A stretch of DNA of 64,000 bases from Opitutales bacterium (GTDB lineage Bacteria; Verrucomicrobiota; Verrucomicrobiia; Opitutales; Oceanipulchritudinaceae), in NCBI GenBank assembly GCA_016928295.1, contig JAFGLA010000054.1, positions 36,736 to 100,735 on the forward strand, written 5' to 3'. Shown here in pieces: positions 18,013 to 26,637 of this stretch (its first letter is position 1; each line of letters starts with the position of its first letter). Position numbers and translations under genes: made by a program. The notes under the pieces are model-generated. The model did no database searches. It worked only from the letters and a program-made list of their open reading frames with translations, and had not been told where the DNA came from.

Positions 18013-21000
18013 CTAGAACGTGAAGGTATTGGTCAGATACCAAGTGGTCTCGTCGGGGATGCGAACAGTCGCATACGTGCCATCGGGCTGGCATGACACG
18101 GGAATCAGATCGTCGTCCGCAAAGAGATTCTTCACGTTGAGCTGAATTCTCCAGGTCACGTCGTCATTGATGGCGTGTTCGTAGCCGACCCACATATCGA
18201 GGTAATGTTCGGCATCGCCCTTGTAGGGGTTATCGATGTCGTAGGTTTCGTTGCCATCTGCATCGTTAATGACCGGATAGCCAATTACGACCTTGTCCTG
18301 CCAGCGGTAACCCGCACCGACATTGACACCCTTTAGCAATCCTTCGTCAAAGGAGTAGTTGGTTACGATGTTGAAGCGCCATTTGCAAAGCTCCGGCACC
18401 TCGGCCCCTTCCAAGGCGCGCTGCATCAGGTAGTTGCCATAGAAGGTATTATTGAACAGGTAGCGCAGAGTCGCGGTCTGGTCGTAATTGCCGTTCCACA
18501 AACGTGCGTCGCCGTATGCACCGGCATAGACCTGCGCACGGTTAAGCGTGAAGTCCGTAAACGAACCGGCAAGGTTCATGCGCAGAGCCCTGGTCTTGGA
18601 AACATTAACCGCCACGTTCCAGTTCTTGGTAATTTGGGCCGTAAGCTCGAATTCAATACCCTCGGACTCTGTGTCACCTGTGATGGCGCAGTCCTTGGGG
18701 TCTTGAATGTTGTTCCAGAAGGTCATGCTGTGCGTCGGGTCCGCGTCAACCTGCGCCCTCCATTCCTTGAACGTTGTTTGGTTGAACCAGTTACGCTGCC
18801 ATGCCTCGGTGGGGTTAAGCGGGTTTTCAACGTTAAGGTATGCCTGAGTGCCCACCTGATCTGGCGACACACCGATCATTGCCGTGTATGAAGCCTTCCA
18901 GAGAGCGAGCGTTTCAGCCTCTGTCATGCCGCCGCCCGGCTGCCAGGGCAGGTATTCGCCAACGGTCGTATCGCTGCGGAAGTCCGTTGTGAAGTTACCC
19001 GCGTGGTAGGCGGAATTTAGCATCTGCTGATACGCCCAGCCTTCTCCCTTGAACGCCCAGAGGCCGGAAATGGCGCTGTTAAGCGTGGCATTTGTAACCT
19101 TGGACTCGTACCAGTTGACCTTGAAGGTCACTCTGTCTTCGAACGCGCTCAAGACAAAGCCATAGTCCTTTGTCGTTCCGGTGGGCGAAGCGAGCGTATT
19201 GCCATAAATGTCAATACGGCTGGCATCTGGACGGAAGTTGTCCGAATCGTTGTAGAACACGCTGAAATCAAGCCCCCAGGGGAGCTTGTTCTTGATAAAC
19301 TCCGGCGTGTGCAGCACAAGGCCCCACGCAGTGGTGTTGTTGTCAACGGAGGCGTAACGACGACCTGTCTTTTCACCTGTGGAGGTGAGCGCGTCGGCCT
19401 CGCTGCTGGGCAGATACCATTCAGGACTTGTGAAGTCGGCAATACCGGCATTACCACCCGTGGCAGGCCCAGTGTAGCGGTAAACCTGCTTGTCGGAACG
19501 ATAGCCGACGGTTGGCACGAGGATGTTGTCGAGCATGTAGCCATTCCAGACAAGGCCCCAGGTGTCGGTCTCGGTCTCGGACCTCCATGTGTTGCTGCCG
19601 CGGTAGAGGTTCTTCATGTCCTCTTTGTTGCTGTCGCTCCAGATCGTTATTGGTACGTTCTGGTACGAAGCGTTCGCGTAAGTTCCGTCCGGAGAGTCAA
19701 GAAGCAGGACCGAGCCTGACTGGGCGTCACGAGTCGCGTTGATGCGCGAAAGGTTAAGCCCCGAAGGCGTCGATGTACCAGCCACGCTGGAGCCACTGAG
19801 GTAGCTCATCGTGGAGACAAAACGGCCAAAGGTGCCTATGTCGGCTGAATCGTAGAAGCCCTCGCCCGCAGTAAGGCCCATCCAGGTCTTGAAGTCGCGC
19901 TCCTGAACAAGGTTGGTGTAATTGCCTTGAAACACCTGACGGCCCAGTATCTTCACAAGAAGGCTTTCAGGGTCGAAGAACTTCTTGAAGTCCAGATCCA
20001 CGTACGCGGTACCGCGAAGAGTCTTGGAAACCTCCTCATCGCTGAAACCCTGACTGCGGGAGGCCACATAGACCTTGCCAGCGTTGGGGTTGATGGAACC
20101 GTCCATGTAATACTGGTTCAGGTCTATGCAGAGCGAGTAACCCGCGTTCTGGATTCTGGAGCGGTATTCCTGTTCGTCTCTTTGGTAGTCATAGGAGAAC
20201 TCTATACCGAACATGTCGTCCATGAAGGTCTCGGACATGGTGATATTGTATGCCTCCCAGTTCTCAAGCTCGCGCTTGGTGTCGCCGTCGAGCAGCTTAT
20301 TGTAGAAATCGAATATGGACGGATCCGTAATCATCTGGTCCTTCCACGCTCCGATTCCGGAACCAACTGCCCCAACTCGGCCAGCCCAAACACTGGTGAC
20401 TGCGATACCCGCGTTGGATAGATAACTAGTCGGAGCAGTGCCAGTATAGGTGGCAAAGTTCCGGTTCATCACCTGCCCGAGGAATATTACGCTCTGCTCG
20501 GGCGAATTGACATCGGGGAACACGACAATCGGTCCTCCCGTATCGCCACCCCAATAAGTCAGCCATGCGCTGTAGTTGGGGTTGGCCGTCCCGTCCGTAA
20601 AGGAGCTTTGAAGCGCTCCGTATGAACTGGCGTTAGCCGCTGAGGGATCGTAATTGGCAGCGTTGTTGTTGTTAATTACAGAGCCGTCATAGATCTTGCG
20701 GTTGATCTTCGGATCCGTCCACCAAGCGGTCATGCGGTCGTAAGGGGGGGTGACTCGTGGGCGATTGGCCTCGATGTCTCCCCTTTCGTAATTCACTTTA
20801 AGCGTGAACTTGGAAGAGCCTATCTTCATGAACTCCGGCTCCCAGCGGGCGGCGACGTAAATGCGCTCGTCCTGCTCGAATGCGGGGTCTTGGCGGTACT
20901 GCTCGTCCTCGTACAATCCGGCGACGCGAACGGAAAGCTCGCCGTCCAGAATGACGCGGTTCACGTTGAACGAACCACGGACCGTGCCGTAGCTACCGAC

Positions 21001-21594
21001 CTTCATCTCGATCTTGCCCTCGTTAAAGAGCGTGGCGCCCTGCATATTGGTATTGATAATACCGGCGGGGCTTCCAATGCCGAAGAGAATGGAGTTGGCA
21101 CCGCGCTGTATGTCCACGCGGTCAACGTTGTAGCTGTCCCACGGTGTGCGGGTCAGGAAGAAGTTCCTCGTGTTGTCGGCAGAGTCCAGACCGCGAACGC
21201 GGGTGTTACTCTGCGGTGAAACGCGGGACGCTGTGTCGTCAGGGGCGTTGCCGTCCCGAAGGTTTGAGAAGTTGCCGCCAACGCCACCTACTTCCGTATT
21301 GGTGGTATAGACGAGCAAGCTCTTCGTGTCCGTGGCTCCAGTGTCCTGGAGGAACTGCGAATTCACGACCTGTACGGCGTTTGCAACGTCCCTCAGGTCT
21401 GTGCGCAGGCGGGTTCCGGCCAGAGTGTCTCTGGCTGCGTAACCTATTGTTCCTTCGCTCGTTACTTCGAACGGGCTAAGATATACGATGTCGTCGTCGG
21501 ACGACACTGCCTCTTGCGCCACACTCCCAGTGGCGCACAACAGTGTAGTACCGAGAATACACGCACCGCTAGTCAAGCGTACGTAATTTCTCAT
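18013..21594 (-). CDS. TonB-dependent outer-membrane receptor (paralog 2)
   Basis: This 1193-residue protein is exactly as long as its tandem neighbour. It has a signal peptide ending near SVAQ (about residue 27) and the box DDDIVYLSPFEVTSEG. The plug carries RVRGLDSADNTRNFFLTRTPWDSYN and QRGANSILFGIGSPAGI. The long barrel contains the block VTWRIQLNVKNLFADDDLIPV, shared with paralog 1, and ends TWYLTNTFTF. The function is TonB-driven import of an unknown ligand, probably a saccharide from context. The regulator gene at 21896 diverges from it, and the shared upstream element lies between the two. Central regions (about residues 300-420 and 560-700) differ strongly from paralog 1, so the ligands may differ. 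Confidence 0.93.
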   Translation of the reverse strand: MRNYVRLTSGACILGTTLLCATGSVAQEAVSSDDDIVYLSPFEVTSEGTIGYAARDTLAGTRLRTDLRDVANAVQVVNSQFLQDTGATDTKSLLVYTTNTEVGGVGGNFSNLRDGNAPDDTASRVSPQSNTRVRGLDSADNTRNFFLTRTPWDSYNVDRVDIQRGANSILFGIGSPAGIINTNMQGATLFNEGKIEMKVGSYGTVRGSFNVNRVILDGELSVRVAGLYEDEQYRQDPAFEQDERIYVAARWEPEFMKIGSSKFTLKVNYERGDIEANRPRVTPPYDRMTAWWTDPKINRKIYDGSVINNNNAANYDPSAANASSYGALQSSFTDGTANPNYSAWLTYWGGDTGGPIVVFPDVNSPEQSVIFLGQVMNRNFATYTGTAPTSYLSNAGIAVTSVWAGRVGAVGSGIGAWKDQMITDPSIFDFYNKLLDGDTKRELENWEAYNITMSETFMDDMFGIEFSYDYQRDEQEYRSRIQNAGYSLCIDLNQYYMDGSINPNAGKVYVASRSQGFSDEEVSKTLRGTAYVDLDFKKFFDPESLLVKILGRQVFQGNYTNLVQERDFKTWMGLTAGEGFYDSADIGTFGRFVSTMSYLSGSSVAGTSTPSGLNLSRINATRDAQSGSVLLLDSPDGTYANASYQNVPITIWSDSNKEDMKNLYRGSNTWRSETETDTWGLVWNGYMLDNILVPTVGYRSDKQVYRYTGPATGGNAGIADFTSPEWYLPSSEADALTSTGEKTGRRYASVDNNTTAWGLVLHTPEFIKNKLPWGLDFSVFYNDSDNFRPDASRIDIYGNTLASPTGTTKDYGFVLSAFEDRVTFKVNWYESKVTNATLNSAISGLWAFKGEGWAYQQMLNSAYHAGNFTTDFRSDTTVGEYLPWQPGGGMTEAETLALWKASYTAMIGVSPDQVGTQAYLNVENPLNPTEAWQRNWFNQTTFKEWRAQVDADPTHSMTFWNNIQDPKDCAITGDTESEGIEFELTAQITKNWNVAVNVSKTRALRMNLAGSFTDFTLNRAQVYAGAYGDARLWNGNYDQTATLRYLFNNTFYGNYLMQRALEGAEVPELCKWRFNIVTNYSFDEGLLKGVNVGAGYRWQDKVVIGYPVINDADGNETYDIDNPYKGDAEHYLDMWVGYEHAINDDVTWRIQLNVKNLFADDDLIPVSCQPDGTYATVRIPDETTWYLTNTFTF

Positions 21595-21895
21595 GTGTGG
21601 GGGTATGTTTCAGTGTAGTTTGAATAACACGAACCGACCGACCGAAATGGGTATTCGCAGTCGGCGCCTTCGGTCCTGCCCAATACAGAACGTCCAGCAA
21701 CGGGATAATACACCGAAGAATCGATTCATCACATGCAATTCTTCGTGTAAAGATTGCACATTACCAGCACGCAATGGTTCGTATATGCGGACGCCCACCG
21801 CCTTATTGAGTTATTTTTCACGCGCTTGAGTTCTTTTGTGTTTTTAATCTCATTTCTTGTTGCTTTTTTGGCATCGACATATTTCTCTTTGTGGA
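21595..21895. promoter_or_regulatory. Divergent control region between receptor 2 and the XylR-type regulator
   Basis: These 301 bases separate two genes that read outward. The receptor side has a leader almost matching that of receptor 1 (AACTACACTGAAAC... CCCCACA then ATG, no Shine-Dalgarno). The central part holds the shared element at 21731-21757. The regulator side is T-rich and gives no clear promoter. Confidence 0.55.
21705..21757 (-). promoter_or_regulatory. Shared upstream element plus -10-like box, receptor 2
   Basis: Read on the minus strand, 21757-21731 is GCAATCTTTACACG followed by AAGAATTGCATGT. After exactly 18 bases comes TGTATTAT (21712-21705). The element is framed by GCAAT...ATTGC and matches the receptor 1 copy in TTTACACG and AATTGCATGT. 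Its place in the divergent region next to a regulator gene makes it a good operator candidate. Confidence 0.6.
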
Positions 21896-23068
21896 ATGTT
21901 CGAAGGACAGCCCAAGCACATAGCATTGGTAATGCAGACACGGATGCCCGAAAATGCAGGCATCCTGAAGGGGATTGCACACTACGAAAGGAACAACGCC
22001 AACTGGCGTTTCTTTCTGGACGATCAGGCAATGGCCGTGGCGAATCCTTCATGGCTTTTCAGGCGCAAGTGGGACGGAATCATATGTCGCCACCGTTTCT
22101 CGCTGCTCCTCGAAGAGTGCCGCGCAAGGGGCGTGCCCTGCGTTGACTTGGAGGATTCCGAAAACCACGTGCGCGGAGTGCCGAAAATCCGCCCGGACAA
22201 TCGCGCCGTCGGCCACGTCGCTGCGGAGCATCTTCTTGAACGCGGCTTCGGCTCCTACGGTTTTTGCGGCTTCTCAAGCGAGATGTGGTCGCTGGACCGC
22301 AAGAGCGGCTTTGTCGAGGCGCTCGAAACAATGGGCCGCTCTTGCAGCGTGTTTGAAACGGCCTACTCCTACGAACTTACGCCGGACTGGGACGTGCAGG
22401 AGCGCGACGCAATCCGCAAGTGGGTGGAGAGCCTTCCCCGCCCCGCCGGAATCATGGCCTGCAACGACATGCGCGCTCTTCAGGTGATAGACGCCATTTC
22501 GGAGGCAGGTTTTGTAATTCCCGACGAGGTGGCCGTCCTTGGCGCGAATAACGAATCCATACGCGCGGAACTTTGCCACCCGCCACTTTCGAGCGTGCCG
22601 ATGAACACTTTCGAGTGGGGGCAGGCAGGGGCCAAAGCTCTTGACCAGCTACTCCAAGGGCAGACCCCGCCGGAGATGTCGTTTATCGAGCCGATGCCGG
22701 TAGTGGTTCGCCGCTCGACGGATACGCTCGCCGTGGACGATCCCGCCGTGGTGCAGGCCCTCATGATCATCCATCAGGAAGCCTGCCAGAACCTGCGCGT
22801 GGATGACCTTGCGCGCCGCGTCTGCATAAGCCGCAGCCTGCTGGAGCGCCGCTTCCGCAAATATCTGCGCCGCAGTCCGCAGGAAGAAATTCGCAACGCC
22901 CGCATAGCCAAGGCCAAGCACTACCTTATAGAGACGGACAAGAAGCTGGAGGAAATTGCGGAAATCACCGGCTTTGAACACCCCGAGTATCTGAGCGTAA
23001 TGTTCAAGCGCCTCACAAACGAAAGTCCGCGCGACTACCGCCAGCGCCACAAGGGACAGGGCGCATAG
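21896..23068 (+). CDS. XylR-type transcriptional regulator: LacI/periplasmic-binding-like sensor plus AraC DNA-binding domain
   Basis: This protein has 390 residues from the chosen ATG (MFEGQPKHIALVMQT). A non-ATG start 13 codons upstream is in frame but less likely. Residues about 8-275 form a sugar-binding fold of LacI type (KIRPDNRAVGHVAAEHLLERGF, ACNDMRALQVIDAISEAGFVIPDEVAVLGANNE). Residues about 285-385 form an AraC double helix-turn-helix (LRVDDLARRVCISRSLLERRFRKYL, then LEEIAEITGFEHPEYLSVMFKR). This is the domain order of E. coli XylR, which senses xylose. The gene diverges from TonB receptor 2, so it probably controls one or both receptors in response to a sugar. The sugar cannot be inferred. 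Confidence 0.88.
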   Translation: MFEGQPKHIALVMQTRMPENAGILKGIAHYERNNANWRFFLDDQAMAVANPSWLFRRKWDGIICRHRFSLLLEECRARGVPCVDLEDSENHVRGVPKIRPDNRAVGHVAAEHLLERGFGSYGFCGFSSEMWSLDRKSGFVEALETMGRSCSVFETAYSYELTPDWDVQERDAIRKWVESLPRPAGIMACNDMRALQVIDAISEAGFVIPDEVAVLGANNESIRAELCHPPLSSVPMNTFEWGQAGAKALDQLLQGQTPPEMSFIEPMPVVVRRSTDTLAVDDPAVVQALMIIHQEACQNLRVDDLARRVCISRSLLERRFRKYLRRSPQEEIRNARIAKAKHYLIETDKKLEEIAEITGFEHPEYLSVMFKRLTNESPRDYRQRHKGQGA

Positions 23069-23126
23069 GCCGGCAGCAAGGTTGCCCCAATTTTACAGAC
23101 GCAGCCTACTCTTCTTTCATAAAACA

Positions 23127-23156
23127 AAGGACGCCCCCGTAGCCGAGGGCGTCCTT
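23127..23156 (-). terminator. Terminator between converging regulator and SDR-fusion genes
   Basis: AAGGACGCCC / GGGCGTCCTT gives a 10-bp stem with a 10-base loop. On the minus strand TTTGTTTT follows, 24 bases beyond the SDR-fusion stop codon. It may also serve the regulator gene arriving from the other side. Confidence 0.8.
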
Positions 23157-23180
23157 GAAATGTACGAAACCTGTAACTGC

Positions 23181-25445
23181 TTACTCCGCTGCCGGAGCTT
23201 CGCCGGTTTTCTTTGACGCGGTCTTCTTGCGCGGAGCGGCCTTGCGCTTGGGCTTTTCCTCGCCCTCGGCCTTGGGTTCATCCGCAGCCTTCTTGGTCGT
23301 CTTGGCCTTGGCAGGCTTTGCCGCAGTCTTCTTCACGGACTTGGCGGGAGCCTCGACAGTAGCAGCCGCTTCAGCAGCCTTGGGCGCCGCCTTTGACGCG
23401 GCAGGCTTCTTTGCGCGGGCAGCACTCTTTGCCTTGGGCTTTTCAGCCGCTTCGGGCGCGCCCTTCTCAAGCACGGCCTTTTCCTTTGCAGGCGCGGAAG
23501 CCTTGGCCTTTGGCGCGGCTTCTGGCTTTGCTTCAGGCTTGGCAGCAGGCTGAACAGGCGTCTTAGGCTCGGCCCTTTGCGCAACCGACTTGGGCTGGGC
23601 TGCGGGCTTTGGTTCCGCCTTAGGCAAGGCGGCGGGAACAACCGCGCTCTGCGCCGGTGCGACCGGAGCGAGACCGTTGCCCGAAGGCTTGCGGTTACGA
23701 CGGTTGCGACGGCGGCTATCACGCTGCTCGCTTTCGGATTCTCTGGGCTGCGCTGACTTGGGTGTCGAATCAGCCTGCTTTACGGGCTGTGCAATCGCAT
23801 CCTTCTGGGGCGGCGGCAACTGGCGGTAGCCATTGTCGCGCTGCTCGCTGCGGCGGTCATCGCGGCGAGGTTCGTCACGGCGCTCGTCTCTACGCGGTTC
23901 GTCACGACGATCGTCGCGGCGCGGTTCGCGCTCTGCGCGGGGCTGGCGTTCGTCGCGTTCAAAACGATCGCGGCGCTCGTTGCGCTCCGGTCGTTCAGCT
24001 CTGTCAGAGCGTTCAAAACGTTCGTTGCGTTCGCCTCTTTCGGGACGCTCGCCACGCTCCGGACGACGCTCGTTGCGATCATTGCGCACAGGCCGCGTAT
24101 CGCGTTCAAAACGAGCATCGCGCTCTGCACGAGTCTCGCGGCGCGGAGCTTCGCCGTTCTGCGGCTTCTCGCGCGGCGCTTGAGCCTGTTGCTGAGGCTG
24201 TTCCGACCTTTCGCGCCTTGGCTCCTGCTCGCGCTGTTCGGGCTTGCGTTCGCCATTCTCGCGCGGCTCGCCCTCTGCGGGAGCCTCTCTGGAACCATTC
24301 ACAGCCTCGCCATTCTGGGGCTGGCCACGATCGCGATTGCGCCCGCCACGCCTTCCACGACGGCGACGGCGGCTGCGGCGCTCGCCGTTGGGGCCAAGTT
24401 CGCCTTCGCGAGGCTGGCCGTTCTGAGATGCGGGGCGCTCTTCGCCGGAAGCGGCCTCTTCGCCCTCTTCCGACTCGTCAGAATCGTCCTCGTCGCGCTC
24501 TTCACCCTCGCGATCGAAACGCCTGTCGTCATCATCGCGGTCAAAGCGTTCCATCGGCTCGGCGCCGTCTTCCTCCCAATCCTCCTCGTTTTCGTCGATA
24601 CCGGCATCCTCGCGATCACGGAGCTGCTTGAGAAGCTCGTGCTCGTGCCGACGGATCTCGGCCCTCGTCTCGGCGACGCTGATGTGCTTTTCCTCCTCGC
24701 GCGGGCTTGTCCTTGGCAGGGGCTGCGGCTTGGGATAAGGCACGTTGAATGGCGGCGGAACGGGCTTTTCAGCCAGTCGCTGCGGGCGGATTACCAAATC
24801 TGTAACAACGTTGTTGTAGCGGTTTAGGATGATCGAGCCAACGGCCTCGGCCACGGCATCCAGATCTATCGTGCTTTGCGGGCGCTGCTGCGCTGGCACG
24901 CTGCCGTCGGGGCGCCACTTGTTGGTCTGCGGGAACACGCTCGCGACCTTCACTCCGTCCTCGCGGAGCTGCTCAAAAAGCGCCTCGCCCATCCAGCGAA
25001 GGCCGCCCGCGGTCGCAGCGCCGATTGCGCCTCCGCGTGCGTTCTCGGCCGTGTTGGCAACGATGTTGATAACAAAGCCGCCAAGGCGGACAAGCGACGG
25101 CAACGCCATCTTGGTAAGGAAAATCGGGCAGAGAAGGTTCACCTTCATCACGGCCTCGATTTCCTCGTTGCTCATCTCGTCCAAGCCCTTGTGCAAGTAT
25201 AGCTTGGCGTTGTTTACGAGAACGAAAACGTTGTCCCCCTCTCGTGCGATAATCTGCGAGACTTTCTCGCGGACTTCATCCATGTCCGCCATGTTGCAGG
25301 GCATGGGAACGAAAAACTCATGGTCGAAACGAACGTCACCATACTGGCCGCCAAGGCCGTAAACGCGCAGTCCCAATTCGATAAGCTTGCGCGTGATGGC
25401 CAGACCGAGTCCGGACCCCGCGCCAGTAACAATTGCAATATCCAT
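23181..25445 (-). CDS. Degenerate short-chain dehydrogenase domain fused to a long, charged, disordered nucleic-acid-binding-like tail
   Basis: This protein has 754 residues. Residues 1-225 are an SDR Rossmann domain: cofactor motif TGAGSGLG (7-14), NNA (78-80) and the helix-4 Asn in MKVNLL. The usual catalytic Ser after 'NI' is replaced (INIVANT, 127-132), and the YxxxK pair reads AIGAAT (140-145), so Tyr and Lys are gone. Residues 230-754 are low complexity: an acidic block (285-335), an Arg-rich patch RRSRRRRRGRRGGRNRDR (357-372), many RER/ERNER/RRDE units (430-535), a second Arg patch (577-587) and an Ala/Lys/Pro histone-H1-like tail (600-754). The frame is open throughout with no frameshift sign. 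It may bind NAD(P) without catalysis and bind RNA or DNA; both are inferred. Confidence 0.8.
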   Translation of the reverse strand: MDIAIVTGAGSGLGLAITRKLIELGLRVYGLGGQYGDVRFDHEFFVPMPCNMADMDEVREKVSQIIAREGDNVFVLVNNAKLYLHKGLDEMSNEEIEAVMKVNLLCPIFLTKMALPSLVRLGGFVINIVANTAENARGGAIGAATAGGLRWMGEALFEQLREDGVKVASVFPQTNKWRPDGSVPAQQRPQSTIDLDAVAEAVGSIILNRYNNVVTDLVIRPQRLAEKPVPPPFNVPYPKPQPLPRTSPREEEKHISVAETRAEIRRHEHELLKQLRDREDAGIDENEEDWEEDGAEPMERFDRDDDDRRFDREGEERDEDDSDESEEGEEAASGEERPASQNGQPREGELGPNGERRSRRRRRGRRGGRNRDRGQPQNGEAVNGSREAPAEGEPRENGERKPEQREQEPRRERSEQPQQQAQAPREKPQNGEAPRRETRAERDARFERDTRPVRNDRNERRPERGERPERGERNERFERSDRAERPERNERRDRFERDERQPRAEREPRRDDRRDEPRRDERRDEPRRDDRRSEQRDNGYRQLPPPQKDAIAQPVKQADSTPKSAQPRESESEQRDSRRRNRRNRKPSGNGLAPVAPAQSAVVPAALPKAEPKPAAQPKSVAQRAEPKTPVQPAAKPEAKPEAAPKAKASAPAKEKAVLEKGAPEAAEKPKAKSAARAKKPAASKAAPKAAEAAATVEAPAKSVKKTAAKPAKAKTTKKAADEPKAEGEEKPKRKAAPRKKTASKKTGEAPAAE

Positions 25446-26133
25446 AATCCGTGTTTTCTACGGTAGAAATGTATGCCAACGCTGCCGACATGGCGCTGAT
25501 GGCATGTGCGAGTGTCTAGCATGGTGAAGCGCAAATTGCAACAAGGCTGTTGTCCCTCCGCAAATGTCTGCAAGAACGGGCCTTGAACGCAGGCCAGGAG
25601 GTCGCGTTCGGCTTGGGAGCGTCATCAAATATGCGGCAAAATACGGACAAATGCGTGCATTTTCCGTACAGCAAAGGGCCGCGGCTCCCGACCGCGGCCC
25701 TGCAACCACTAGACCAACCCTAACTAACGCTTTCCTAGCCTGTCGTGGAGTCTTTTGACCGGGCCTCCGAGGGTTTGTCCCCGGCTGCTCTGCCGGTCTT
25801 TTCTCCCGACACTATCTATATCGGCATTAAGTAGTTGGACTTCATCAGAACCGCCGCCGAACGCCCCGTTTTACAAAGTGTTGACAAATCGAAAACACAA
25901 GACGTGACGTTTTGCATTAACATGTTGCGGTTTAAGCGTTTGTGCCAAGGCCACCACCTGCCATCAAGGATGTTTCCAACACGCGGAGGCGACCTCGCGA
26001 AAAAGGAGCACAGTAACGACTCCTTGGACAGTCCGCATATGTGAAAAAAACGGCGCATTAGCACCCAAACATGGCAGTAAACGCTCTATTCGCTTGGCTT
26101 TGTGCAAGCGGCCCCGCTATCGTATGCAGCAAT
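25446..26133. other. Long intergenic region with stacked hairpins, upstream of ndk and the SDR fusion
   Basis: This is a 688-base non-coding stretch between divergent genes. It contains the hairpin series at about 25642-25802 (separate entry). The rest (25446-25640 and 25810-26133) must hold the two promoters, but I could not identify boxes with confidence. Confidence 0.45.
25642..25802 (+). ncRNA. Candidate small RNA: three hairpins ending in a terminator-like stem
   Basis: TACGGA...TCCGTA (about 25642-25669) is followed by a perfect 9-bp stem GGGCCGCGG-CTCCCGA-CCGCGGCCC (25676-25700). After about 55 bases comes GACCGG...CCGGTC (25757-25798) with an inner CCGAGGG...CCCCGG stem, then TTTTCT on the plus strand. 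No protein frame fits. I do not recognise it as SRP, 6S, tmRNA, RNase P or a known riboswitch. The strand is chosen from the U-run; the 5' end is unknown. Confidence 0.35.
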
Positions 26134-26550
26134 ATGGAACGCACACTGATTCTCTACAAACCCGACGCATTCACCACGCGCAAGGTAGGCGCGACGATCA
26201 GCCGCTTCGAGCAGGCTGGCTTCGAAATTGTCGGCTGCAAGATGATGCAGCTTACAAGCGAACTGCTCCGCGAACACTACGCCCACATCGCCCACCTGCC
26301 CTTCTTCCCCGAGATCGAGGGTTTCATGTCCTCCAAGCCCGTCATTGCGATGGTGCTGAAGGCGGACGGAGTCATCGCTCGCGTGCGCAACCTCGTCGGC
26401 CCGACAAACTCCGCCGTCGCTCCCGCCGGTACCATCCGCGGCGACTGGGGACAGGACAAGATGCACAACATCGTCCACGCGTCCGACAGTCCCGAGGCAG
26501 CAGAGGCCGAAATCAAGCGTTTCTTCAAGGCTGAAGAAGTGCTGGGTTAA
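26134..26550 (+). CDS. ndk: Nucleoside diphosphate kinase
   Basis: This 138-residue enzyme moves the gamma phosphate between nucleoside triphosphates and diphosphates through a phosphohistidine. The active-site His is at residue 115 in NIVHASDS. The phosphate-binding Lys is in ILYKPDA (residue 9), and the GTIRGDW segment is intact. The frame stays open 21 codons upstream, but the family begins at MERTLIL, so the ATG at 26134 is chosen. It is monocistronic: a terminator follows at once and queA converges from the other side. Confidence 0.95.
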   Translation: MERTLILYKPDAFTTRKVGATISRFEQAGFEIVGCKMMQLTSELLREHYAHIAHLPFFPEIEGFMSSKPVIAMVLKADGVIARVRNLVGPTNSAVAPAGTIRGDWGQDKMHNIVHASDSPEAAEAEIKRFFKAEEVLG

Positions 26551-26574
26551 CAGCCTGTAAAGTCAACTTTCCCC

Positions 26575-26611
26575 AAGGCCGTCCGCAGTTTCCCCTGCTG
26601 GCGGCCTTTTT
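26575..26611 (+). terminator. Rho-independent terminator of ndk
   Basis: AAGGCCG...CGGCCTT with inner CC/GG and GCAG/CTGC pairs forms a long stem, followed by TTTTTGT, 25 bases after the ndk stop codon. Confidence 0.85.
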
Positions 26612-26637
26612 GTAAGCCTGAAGCGCGCCGGTAATTC

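Noticed and set aside
23657..24631. Arg/Ala/His-rich 324-codon frame opposite the SDR-fusion tail
   Set aside because: It is produced by reverse-reading low-complexity repeats; the minus-strand frame holds the SDR domain and is continuous.
25676..25802. Possible SRP RNA, 6S RNA, tmRNA or known riboswitch
   Set aside because: The diagnostic sequences of these RNAs (for example the SRP GGAA-type tip or the tmRNA T-arm) are not visible, so no family name is given.
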